64,000 bases of DNA, from assembly GCA_005502915.1 (NCBI GenBank), contig SCMT01000013.1:1-64000 (forward strand), in the 5' to 3' direction. Position 1 is the stretch's first letter. Every line of letters begins with the position of its first letter. Shown here in pieces: positions 6,011-13,763 of the stretch. A program made the translations under genes and the position numbers. The DNA is from Lysobacteraceae bacterium 2PB. GTDB taxonomy: Bacteria > Pseudomonadota > Gammaproteobacteria > Xanthomonadales > Xanthomonadaceae. Under the pieces are notes generated by a model. The model was not told the DNA's origin and ran no database searches. It saw only the letters and a program-made list of their open reading frames with translations.

Positions 6011-8494
6011 CTACGCCAACCGACGCAGGCTCACGCGCTCGACCTGGCCGGCGAACGCGGCATCGGCGGCGATGCGCAGCACGTCGTGATCGCGTGCGAC
6101 CAGTTCCTCGACAAAGGTGCCGCTGGCGGTGCGCACCACGCCGTCGACCGGCATTCCACCGCCAAATCCCACGCGCACGCTGCCCGCGGTAACCTGGACC
6201 AGCACCAGTTCCACGCGATAGCGCGCACCGGGCGCAGGCGCGAACGGCTGCGCCAGATCTGAGGCGGTGCCGGCGACCTTGATCGCCGCGCCGCCCGCGA
6301 TCGACCAGCCGGTCCCGGGCGTCCACGCCGCCTGCGTGTCGAAGCTGGCATTCGCCAGTTTCTCGCCGCCTTCGCAGGGGAAAGTACGGATGTGCTTCTG
6401 ACGGCTGGCGAGCGCGCCACGTCGGCTCTCGACTTCGACGCGGACTGTCGCGTCGCTGGCGAGCAGCAGATCGTGCGCGTACTCGGTCCCCGCGATGCCC
6501 GTCGCCTCATGCAGGATCGTGCCGTTTGCCGCGTGGACGATGCGCACCGTCGTGGTCGTGCCAGGTTCCGGGCCGGTGCCACCGGCCTCGTGCTCGATCA
6601 GGCGGTCGGCCTGGAGGATGCGGTCGCGATGTACCCAGGCGATCGTCAACCGCGCATGGCTCGCTGCCGGCCAGGCATCGCCGTTGATCCGAAGCCGGCC
6701 CGGCGGATAGGGGCGCGCGTGGCGCGCGTCGAGGCGGACCTGGGCGACGGGGGCGAGCGCGGGATCGAGCGTGCCCTGCCGGGTGCGGGTGAGCAGCTTC
6801 GCCTCAACGGTTTCGCCAGCCAGATACTCGGTCGGATCTGCGCCGACATAGGTGTCGCTGCACCACAGCCGCGTCCCGGCCGCGTGCGCGGCGGGCACGG
6901 TGTCCACGCATCCGCGCGCGATGGTGAGGATGCCTGCGTCGGCATCGATTGCATCGATCCGCACCAGCTCGTCGTCGATCAGGGCCTCGCTGCCGACAAC
7001 AACCAGATCGAGATCGCGGGTCTGTTCCAGCGACACGCGCGTGTCGGTCGGACCGAGCGCGGCGCGCAGCAATCCGGTCGGCGTGAAGTCGCCGCCACCG
7101 ACTTCGGCGAACGTGCCGCCGGTGCGGGTCGTGAGCGTGTAGCCGTAGGCGGGGCCGTTCGGGCGCGCGCCCAGGGCGACCGCGAAGCCGGCGTCGTCCT
7201 CGATCAGCGCCAGATCGGCCGGGCGCAGGCGGCCGGCGAGATCGCGCCACGTCGCCTCGACCAGTCGCTGCGCCGGCAGCGGACGCGGCGTGGTGTCCGG
7301 TGGCGTCCACGGCCCGACCACGGGCCGCAGGTAGGTCGTCGCCGCCATGCCGTCGAAGTCCTGCATCAGGGTCAGGGCCAGGGCGCCATCGCTGCGCGTG
7401 CCTTCGTCCACCTCCAGCACCCGCACCGGCATGCGCACCACGCCCTTGCGCCGCCACGACAACGCCAGCACGTCGCCGCGCTTGATGCCCCACCAGCGCC
7501 GATCCACGGTCAACTTGATCCGCTGCAGTAGGCCGCTGGCCACGGAAGTCTCGCGCGCGGCCACGCGCTCGCACAGACTGCGGTTCCACAGCCCCGGCAG
7601 CGAGCGGCGGTCGGCGACGACGCGGCCCTGCGCCTGGACGTTGGCCATGTTCTGGAAGGTGGCGGCGATCTCCAGGTTCGACACGCAGTCTCGGCCGACC
7701 ACGGTGACCTCGTTGGTGCTGCCATCGAGCAATGGCGTCTGCCAGCCCTCCAGCTCGGTCACGCTGGTCTCGTCGAGCAGCGGCAGGTTCGCCGCGACGT
7801 AGTCGGGCCGGAACAGCCTGTACACGAACTTGCCCAGCATCGGATCGAAGGCCCACAGGCCGCCGACGTGGTTGTTGACCATCTGCAGGAAGTTGCCGAT
7901 CGAGTCGCCGCGGCGCCAGCCCAGGCACAGGCCGAACTGTTCGTCGTGCAGCTGCTGCGCGGCGCGCAGGAAGCTGTCGTGGTCGATGAGCGCCGGATCA
8001 AGGCCGACGCCCCACACCGTGTCGGTCAGGCACTGGTAGTGGATATGCGCCGCGTTCATGCCGCGACCGATGCGCGCAAGCGTCGGTTGCCACACCGGTG
8101 TCGACCAGCCCTGCACGAAGCGTCCCCACCGCTTGGCCCACAGCTTGAGGTAGGGCGTCATCGCGCCCACCATTCCGCGATACAGCGTGGTGCACAGGCC
8201 ACGCGCGGCCGGCCATGCCCCGGGCACCTGCTGCTGCAGGTAAGGCACCGGCATCTGGTCCGCCTCGCCCATGCGGATCTGCAGCGTGCCGACCAGTCCG
8301 CCTTCCTTCTTGTCGCCGCCAAACAGGAACGGCAGATTGATCGGAATCTCCCGGCTGCCCGACAATTCGCCCTCGAACACCGGTTCGCCGCCGACGCGAA
8401 CGCCGGCGAGGTAATCGTTCGGTCCGATGCTCTCGCCCATGTACAGGTACATGTAGTGGCGGTAGCCGATCGTGGGCTTGCTGGATTTACCCAT
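6011..8494 (-). CDS. phage tail-tip / host-specificity type protein
   Basis: The protein has 827 residues and is the largest downstream of the tape measure. The start at 8494 overlaps the preceding gene by 8 bp. The N-terminal third resembles tail-tip proteins of the phage-tail_3 kind (YMGESIGPNDYLAGVRVGGE, LPFLFGGDKKEGG). The middle has a TLMQDFDGMAATTY region typical of these proteins. The last 200 residues look like a beta-sandwich (YRVELVLVQVTAGSVRVGFG) that could bind a receptor or sugar. It is expected to sit at the tip of the tail and touch the host. The exact family name is inferred. Confidence 0.75.
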   Translation of the reverse strand: MGKSSKPTIGYRHYMYLYMGESIGPNDYLAGVRVGGEPVFEGELSGSREIPINLPFLFGGDKKEGGLVGTLQIRMGEADQMPVPYLQQQVPGAWPAARGLCTTLYRGMVGAMTPYLKLWAKRWGRFVQGWSTPVWQPTLARIGRGMNAAHIHYQCLTDTVWGVGLDPALIDHDSFLRAAQQLHDEQFGLCLGWRRGDSIGNFLQMVNNHVGGLWAFDPMLGKFVYRLFRPDYVAANLPLLDETSVTELEGWQTPLLDGSTNEVTVVGRDCVSNLEIAATFQNMANVQAQGRVVADRRSLPGLWNRSLCERVAARETSVASGLLQRIKLTVDRRWWGIKRGDVLALSWRRKGVVRMPVRVLEVDEGTRSDGALALTLMQDFDGMAATTYLRPVVGPWTPPDTTPRPLPAQRLVEATWRDLAGRLRPADLALIEDDAGFAVALGARPNGPAYGYTLTTRTGGTFAEVGGGDFTPTGLLRAALGPTDTRVSLEQTRDLDLVVVGSEALIDDELVRIDAIDADAGILTIARGCVDTVPAAHAAGTRLWCSDTYVGADPTEYLAGETVEAKLLTRTRQGTLDPALAPVAQVRLDARHARPYPPGRLRINGDAWPAASHARLTIAWVHRDRILQADRLIEHEAGGTGPEPGTTTTVRIVHAANGTILHEATGIAGTEYAHDLLLASDATVRVEVESRRGALASRQKHIRTFPCEGGEKLANASFDTQAAWTPGTGWSIAGGAAIKVAGTASDLAQPFAPAPGARYRVELVLVQVTAGSVRVGFGGGMPVDGVVRTASGTFVEELVARDHDVLRIAADAAFAGQVERVSLRRLA

Positions 8495-8786
8495 GGCGCA
8501 CCGTCCGGGTGTCGCTGCGCAGTCGCGGGATCACGATCGGGCGTCGTCGCCAGCGGCCACGCAGGCGCGTTAGCAGGTCGGTTTTATGCAGCGTGCATAA
8601 AACGCATCCTCCCCAGCGCCGTCCACTGGCGAACGGCTTGAGTGCCCACGCCAGATGAAGCAGGGCCGTTGCGATGCCCAGGCCGCCTGCAACGCACTCT
8701 CCGATGTGCCAGAGCAAGGCCCCGGACCCCAGCGACGCCAGGCCAACGGCGCAGGTCCAGAGGCGGAAAGCGATCTCACGACGCAT
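8487..8786 (-). CDS. small membrane protein in the tail cluster
   Basis: The protein has 99 residues. The ATG at 8786 is preferred to a GTG at 8804 because TTGGAG lies 8 nt upstream of it. Two hydrophobic segments (LWTCAVGLASLGSGALLWHI and GGLGIATALLHLAWAL) are followed by a basic, Cys-containing tail. It overlaps the preceding gene by 11 bp and the tail-tip gene by 8 bp. The function is unknown. Membrane location is predicted from hydrophobicity only. Confidence 0.6.
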   Translation of the reverse strand: MRREIAFRLWTCAVGLASLGSGALLWHIGECVAGGLGIATALLHLAWALKPFASGRRWGGCVLCTLHKTDLLTRLRGRWRRRPIVIPRLRSDTRTVRHG

Positions 8787-8997
8787 CGCCCGGCTCCAAA
8801 TCACGTCGTGCGATCTGCAGGATGCGCATCACGAACGGATCACCGTGCAGATCGGGACGGCTGTCGCTGTCGATGCCGGTGGTGGCGAGCGCGTGCAGGT
8901 CGATGTCGTGCTGCCGGCACCACGCGCGGATGCCCGGCGTACACAGGGGGCCGCTCGCTGGATCGATCGCGCGCACGTGGTGCAGATGAATCCGCAT
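8776..8997 (-). CDS. small phage tail-cluster protein
   Basis: The protein has 73 residues. It follows the pattern of a widespread small protein beside tail-tip genes: MRIHLHHVRA, a CTPGIRAWCRQHDIDLHALA helix, then TGID and a GDPFVMRILQIARRD end. In relatives the pattern is CSRGAREFF..HGLDW..FL..GI....GDAMA..VVEVA. That comparison is from memory of the family. The start at 8997 is the first ATG after the preceding gene. Its biochemical role is not known. Confidence 0.65.
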   Translation of the reverse strand: MRIHLHHVRAIDPASGPLCTPGIRAWCRQHDIDLHALATTGIDSDSRPDLHGDPFVMRILQIARRDLEPGDAS

Positions 8998-9041
8998 ACC
9001 CGTCGTGACCTGTCCCGTCGTGTTCACTTGCCGCGACATGT

Positions 9042-9269
9042 TCACTTGCCGCTCTTGGCCTTGATCGGCGAGGTACGCAGGTCGCCATAGGCCAGTACGT
9101 TCGGGTCGTCCACCCAGACCTCGCCGAAGATCACCAGTACCTCGCGGCCCTCTTCGGCGGTCGGCACGGCGAAGTCGGCGAGCGCGGGGGGCTTGGCCGA
9201 CTGCGGCTTGGGTCGCATCGCGATGCTGAGCACGATGACGAGGATGAGAATGATGGCGTAGACCCACAT
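9042..9269 (-). CDS. small membrane-anchored phage tail-cluster protein
   Basis: The protein has 75 residues. It has a single N-terminal membrane segment (MWVYAIILILVIVLSIAM) followed by a Pro-rich linker and a small folded domain (EGREVLVIFGEVWVDDPNVL). Proteins of this layout are common between BR0599-type and tail-tip genes, and the C-terminal part resembles the start of phage-tail_3 proteins. It may help place the tail tip during assembly. The function is inferred from position. Confidence 0.6.
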   Translation of the reverse strand: MWVYAIILILVIVLSIAMRPKPQSAKPPALADFAVPTAEEGREVLVIFGEVWVDDPNVLAYGDLRTSPIKAKSGK

Positions 9270-9292
9270 GGGGGAAGATTCCTGTCGGAAGT

Positions 9293-10090
9293 TCAGAAGA
9301 CGGGGTCGCTGCCGAAGGGATTACGCAGGCCCTTCAGGGTCGGCTGGCCGCCGTAGTTGAGGGTGTTGGCGAACTTGGCGCAGCCGCGCGGACCGATCGT
9401 GCGATCGCAGCCGGGCAAGGCGGTCACGTGTGCGCCCGATGCGAGCGCGGCCGGGGTGAGCAGGCGCAAGGTGGCGCCTGCGTGGCCGACGATGAAGCGG
9501 CGTTCGATGCCCAGCGTCGACGTCCACTGCAGCACGCCGCCATCGAAGTGGCCGTCGTCGAACGCGTCGAACGCGGCCGAGGCGACGGTGTAGCCGGTCG
9601 CGTCACTCAGGATCGCCGCGACCGCGTGCGCGTCGGGATCGGCGTTGCACAGGCCAGGTCCCTGGCTGTACAGCACCAGCGGGCAGTTCGATTGCCAGCT
9701 GCGGCGCAGGCCGAGGGTCTCGACCGCAGCGGCGAGCGACTGGCAGCGCAGCTTTGCCACGCTGTGGGTCTCATCGAGATCGGCGACGTGCCCGGTCCAG
9801 CCCAGGCGCACCAGGCCATCGCGCACCCGCACGCGCTTGAGGTCCAGACGCAGGCGCAGGCCTGGCGGCACCGGACGGAACAGGTTGAGCAGCGGAAGGT
9901 CGAGCGGCGCCGTCACCTCCAGCGTGTTCTTCGCCTCTTCGGCCGACTGCGCGATGCGTCCGCGCGTCAGCGCCACCGGGAGGTAGCGTTGGCCCTCGAC
10001 GATGGCCTCGCGGCCGGCATCCGTATAACGCCAGTGGGTCAAGCCGATCGAGAAGTCGTACAGCTCGATCTCGCGCGAGAGCAGGCTCAT
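9293..10090 (-). CDS. phage BR0599 / DUF2163-family tail protein
   Basis: The protein has 265 residues. The start at 10090 is in an ATGA overlap with the stop of the preceding gene. The N-terminus (SREIELYDFSIGLTHWRYTD) and C-terminus (ALPGCDRTIGPRGCAKFANT, NYGGQPTLKG) match this family. Its Cys-rich C-terminal motif is typical (C..RTIG..C..KF.N..N.GG). Members lie between the tape measure and tail-tip genes and are counted as tail baseplate or tip parts. The remaining Cys pairs could be metal or disulfide sites. Confidence 0.8.
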   Translation of the reverse strand: MSLLSREIELYDFSIGLTHWRYTDAGREAIVEGQRYLPVALTRGRIAQSAEEAKNTLEVTAPLDLPLLNLFRPVPPGLRLRLDLKRVRVRDGLVRLGWTGHVADLDETHSVAKLRCQSLAAAVETLGLRRSWQSNCPLVLYSQGPGLCNADPDAHAVAAILSDATGYTVASAAFDAFDDGHFDGGVLQWTSTLGIERRFIVGHAGATLRLLTPAALASGAHVTALPGCDRTIGPRGCAKFANTLNYGGQPTLKGLRNPFGSDPVF

Positions 10091-11799
10091 GGCTCCTCCT
10101 CGCCCACGCTGGCGAACGCCACGCCGCAATCCATCAACCCTTCGCTGTCGGCGTGATGCTGCAGTTCGATCGTGTCGCCAGCGAGCGTGACCAGCACCAT
10201 CCAGCACGCAAGCCGCACCCGTTCGGGTGCAACCATCAAACCCAATGCCGCATCCAGTCTGAGGCGTTCGCCTCTGCCACCGTTCGGGCGTTCGATCTCG
10301 TCGGCAGCTTCGATGGCGCGGTACCAGATGCGGCCATCGGTCAGTTCGATGCGCAGATGGCGGCGTCCGGCCTGCAGTCGCAGGCTGCGGGCGATCCCGG
10401 CCCAGGCGACGACGAGTGTGGTCGCGCTCTCGCCGATCGGTTCGAGCAGCTCGATATCGTCGGTCCAGGTCGGCAGCCACAGCGCCTCGGCGCGACCCTG
10501 CAGCCAGTACAGCAGGCTGCGGTGTGCGGCGCGCGCGGCGCGGCCGAACACGCGCCACGCGTGCGACTGTGTCGTCCACGCGAGCCCCGACACGTCGTCG
10601 ACGGCGGTGCGACCGACGTCGCCGTCGAGCACGGTCGCGCGTCGCGCGAAGGTCGCGGTCGGTGCGTCGGACCAGTCCGGACGGTCCTCCAGCACCGGGA
10701 GACCGCGATAGCGCGTGGTCGGCGCGAGCGGCGGCCAGTCGCACGGTTCGGTGGCCTCGAAACGCAGCCGCGTCTCGACCAGCCGGTCGCTGTGCCGACG
10801 CAGTTCGGGTGCGCCACCAAGGCGCGCGGTGCGGCAGGGAATCAGTCGGGTGCCGACCGGCCACGCCGCCTGCGTCGGCGCACGCAGTTCGATGCCCTGT
10901 GCAGTCAGCGACACGACTTCGACCAGTTCGTAGGTGGTCGCGTCGCGCCACAGCATGGCGAGGCCGCCGACTACGAAATCCAGTCCCGCAGTGTCGATCG
11001 CGATCCGAGTCGTGCCCACGGCTAGCGACGCACGCAGGTGCGTCGTGTCGACGAACACCGGCAGCGCCCAGGTCCGCGCGCTCCAGTCGTAGAGCGCGTT
11101 CTCGACGAGGCGTCGTTCCGTGCGATCGGCCAGCACACCGAACTCCCAGGTCCGCCGAGGCGCATCGCGCAGCGGCGTGCGCACCACCGCGCCGGCCAGC
11201 GTGGTCTGCACATCGGTCAGCCACGCCAGCGTCTCGCCGACCGGCTCGGACCAGTCCGGCGGCAACGTCCATGCCTGCAGGCGCTGGCCGGAGAGGTTGA
11301 GCGACCACACCTCGCCGCTGGCGAACACGAACGCGAGCCGCGCATCGATCAGCGGCGGCCCCTCGGTGGCGACAGTCAGCGTCCAGATGCGCTCCTGCAG
11401 CGGCGCGAATGCCACCGGCACGGTGTCCGGCGCGATGCCGATGCCGTCGCCGCCGTCGAGCACCAGCGCCGTCACCGTCGCCAGTCGCGCGCGCCAGGCA
11501 TTCCAGACCGCGACCTCGCGCACGACCTGCGAGACCACATTGCCCAGCGCAAGATGCCGGGGCGTGAGGTGGATGCGGTCGTAATAGTCGTCGACGAACC
11601 GGTGGGCCATGCGTCCGGTCGCGGGCCACGGCGTCGATGCGGCCTGCCGGAACACGCCGGCCTGCGCCGTGAGCGCTGCACGCGCATGCGCGGCAGGCAC
11701 GAACACCACCTCGGTCAGCGACCGCAATTCCGGCGAGAGCGCCGGTTCGACCGCGCCGAACAGGCGCGCGGTGGGCGCGATGCCGATCAGCCCCACCAT
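10087..11799 (-). CDS. phage tail structural protein
   Basis: The protein has 570 residues, starting at MVGLIGIAP (11799), one base overlapping the previous gene's stop (TGATG). It is coupled downstream by ATGA to the BR0599-type gene. The sequence is rich in beta strands and Trp, with SLTEVVFVPAAHARAALTAQ near the start and a WRVFGRAARAAHRSLLYWLQ segment. The latter resembles the C-terminal domain of tail proteins that precede BR0599. It is probably a distal tail component. The detailed family was not recognised. Confidence 0.65.
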   Translation of the reverse strand: MVGLIGIAPTARLFGAVEPALSPELRSLTEVVFVPAAHARAALTAQAGVFRQAASTPWPATGRMAHRFVDDYYDRIHLTPRHLALGNVVSQVVREVAVWNAWRARLATVTALVLDGGDGIGIAPDTVPVAFAPLQERIWTLTVATEGPPLIDARLAFVFASGEVWSLNLSGQRLQAWTLPPDWSEPVGETLAWLTDVQTTLAGAVVRTPLRDAPRRTWEFGVLADRTERRLVENALYDWSARTWALPVFVDTTHLRASLAVGTTRIAIDTAGLDFVVGGLAMLWRDATTYELVEVVSLTAQGIELRAPTQAAWPVGTRLIPCRTARLGGAPELRRHSDRLVETRLRFEATEPCDWPPLAPTTRYRGLPVLEDRPDWSDAPTATFARRATVLDGDVGRTAVDDVSGLAWTTQSHAWRVFGRAARAAHRSLLYWLQGRAEALWLPTWTDDIELLEPIGESATTLVVAWAGIARSLRLQAGRRHLRIELTDGRIWYRAIEAADEIERPNGGRGERLRLDAALGLMVAPERVRLACWMVLVTLAGDTIELQHHADSEGLMDCGVAFASVGEEEP

Positions 11800-12728
11800 C
11801 ACGCGCCCTCGCGCAGTGCGACGCCGAAGGTGCCGCTGTGCTGCGCGCCGACCGCCCAGCCCGAGCCGTTGCGCTGGCTGGCGTTGACCGCATGCAGCGG
11901 ATAGACCCGCCAGCGGTCGCCGCCGTAGACCAGCGGCACGGTCAGGTCGAGGTGGTCGAGCCGGCAGTAGCGCGCGTGCGCGAGCGTGGCGACGATGGTC
12001 TGGCCCTGCGCCTGCCGCGCCATCAGCACGTCGATCGGCAGCAGCACGGTCGCCTGGTTGAACTGCGAGGGCAGCGCGTGCAGCAGGCCGGCCTTGTGGG
12101 CGACGCCAAGCAGGTTGCCGGCGCTGCCACCATAGGTCGTGCGCCACGCGGGCGCGCCTTCCAGTCCGCAGTGGATGAAACTGCTGTGATAGGTGCCGGC
12201 GATGCTGGCGAAGAAGAAGCCGAGCCCGAATCCGTCGTGCGGCACCGCGCCGAGGTCGCTGCCGTTGCTGGTGGCGAGGTAGACGGTGCAACGCGAGGAC
12301 GCGCCGTTGGCATCGCCCCGGAACGATCCAGAGCACCACAGGCCGGTGCCGCCGATCTGCGGCATGGTCGAGATGCCCAGATTGAGGTGCTGGTGACGGT
12401 CGACGTTGTAGCGCGCGACCAGATAGATCTCGGTGGCCTCGCCCGCCGCGTCGAAGACGTGCAGGGTGTACTCGAGTGGCCAGACGATGGGGGCGCTGGC
12501 GACGCTCATCATCTTCACGGCGTGCGGACACGGATCGACGAGCGCGGCACCGGCCTGCCCGGTGCCGGCGAGCAGGCGCAGTTCGGTCGCGCTGGCGGTG
12601 AACTGCACGAAGGCCGCGCCCTGGCTCAGGATGCCGCTGGCCAGCGTCCAGCTACGCGCGACCAGCGCGGCCTCGACTGCTGCTTTGAGCGCGGCGAAAC
12701 TCGCGGCGGTGCCGGAGACGACCGCCAT
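11799..12728 (-). CDS. phage tail-region structural protein
   Basis: The protein has 309 residues, and both ends overlap neighbours by one base (TGATG). The N-terminus is helical (AASFAALKAAVEAALVARSW), and the remainder is beta-rich with many aromatic and Gly residues (PQIGGTGLWCSGSFRGDAN, GFGLGFFFASIAGTYHSS, YGGDRWRVYPLHAVNA). It pairs with the next gene product as a structural unit of the tail tip. No named family is recognised. The coupling and location support a virion role. Confidence 0.6.
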   Translation of the reverse strand: MAVVSGTAASFAALKAAVEAALVARSWTLASGILSQGAAFVQFTASATELRLLAGTGQAGAALVDPCPHAVKMMSVASAPIVWPLEYTLHVFDAAGEATEIYLVARYNVDRHQHLNLGISTMPQIGGTGLWCSGSFRGDANGASSRCTVYLATSNGSDLGAVPHDGFGLGFFFASIAGTYHSSFIHCGLEGAPAWRTTYGGSAGNLLGVAHKAGLLHALPSQFNQATVLLPIDVLMARQAQGQTIVATLAHARYCRLDHLDLTVPLVYGGDRWRVYPLHAVNASQRNGSGWAVGAQHSGTFGVALREGA

Positions 12729-13753
12729 CAGTCCATCTCCAGCGCGATGTGATCACGCCAACCGGTGCGGGCGCCGTCCTGCAGCACCACGAACGCCCGG
12801 CCGCCGACCGCGCCGATCGCCTCGACCGCCTGGCGCGCGCTCATGCCGGTCTGATCGACGACGGCGCTGCCTTCGAGCTGCAGCACGTTCTCGGATGCGT
12901 TGTTGTAGCCGGAGACGAAGCTCACGCCATCGAGCACGCCGTAGAGGTTGCCGGAAGTCGGATAGGCATTGACGACGCTGTCGTAGGGACCCAGGCGCAT
13001 GTCGTACAGTTCGAGCGGCTGCGGCTGGTGCAGGGAACCGGCTGGGACGAGGCAGCGGTTCCCTGCGCCGGTCGCGCCGACCGGTTCACCGGCGAGCGCA
13101 TACGCTGTGAGGACCGAGTTCGGGCCGTTGCCGAAGGGCGAGATCTGCACCTTCCTCCACGCGCCGGCCTGATCGCGCAAGTACAGGTGGCCATCGTTGT
13201 AGCCGCTATCGCTGGAGCCACGCACGCCCTTGTACGGAAACCAGTGCGGATCGCTGTAGCGTTTGGCCTCGCGGCCATCGAAGTGGCCGGCGACCACCAG
13301 CGGCGAGGGATACTCGCCGGGTCGCGCATAGGGCAGCGCCTTGCCGACATAGACGTGGGCGTAGATCGGCGAGCCGACCTTGAACACGCCGACGATGCGG
13401 CGCGGGTTCGCGGTGAGGAACACCGTCACCGCCTGGTTGTGACAGGGCACGCCCGAGGTCTTGATGCCCGGCTGGGTCTCGAACGAGGCGCCCGCGACGA
13501 AACCGGTCATGGTGGCGGCGAGCAGGTTGTAGTGATCGGCCGCCGGGTTCTGGTAGCACTTGAAGCCGACCGTGATCTGTTCGCTGCCGGTCGTGCCGGT
13601 CGAACGCAGGATCAGTTCGCGCTCGGGCACGGCGGTGTCGTAACGCAGAGTGGTCCAGCCCACCGACTCGGCGAGGGACTTGAGCGCGGCGAGCACGCGG
13701 TAATGCGCATCCTCACCGCTACCCTTGACGAAGGTGTCGATGGTCCAGCTCAA
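12728..13753 (-). CDS. phage tail-region structural protein (TTG start)
   Basis: The protein has 341 residues. A TTG at 13753 is chosen as start because GAGGG lies 7 nt upstream; the open frame extends further but lies inside the tape-measure gene. The N-terminus would be MSWTIDTFVKGSGEDAHYRV. The body is beta-rich with Gly/Asn-rich turns (GSSDSGYNDGHLYLRDQAG, GVLDGVSFVSGYNNASEN). It is the first gene after the tape measure and probably a distal tail part. No family name is offered. Confidence 0.65.
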   Translation of the reverse strand: MSWTIDTFVKGSGEDAHYRVLAALKSLAESVGWTTLRYDTAVPERELILRSTGTTGSEQITVGFKCYQNPAADHYNLLAATMTGFVAGASFETQPGIKTSGVPCHNQAVTVFLTANPRRIVGVFKVGSPIYAHVYVGKALPYARPGEYPSPLVVAGHFDGREAKRYSDPHWFPYKGVRGSSDSGYNDGHLYLRDQAGAWRKVQISPFGNGPNSVLTAYALAGEPVGATGAGNRCLVPAGSLHQPQPLELYDMRLGPYDSVVNAYPTSGNLYGVLDGVSFVSGYNNASENVLQLEGSAVVDQTGMSARQAVEAIGAVGGRAFVVLQDGARTGWRDHIALEMD

Positions 13754-13763
13754 CGTGTCGCCC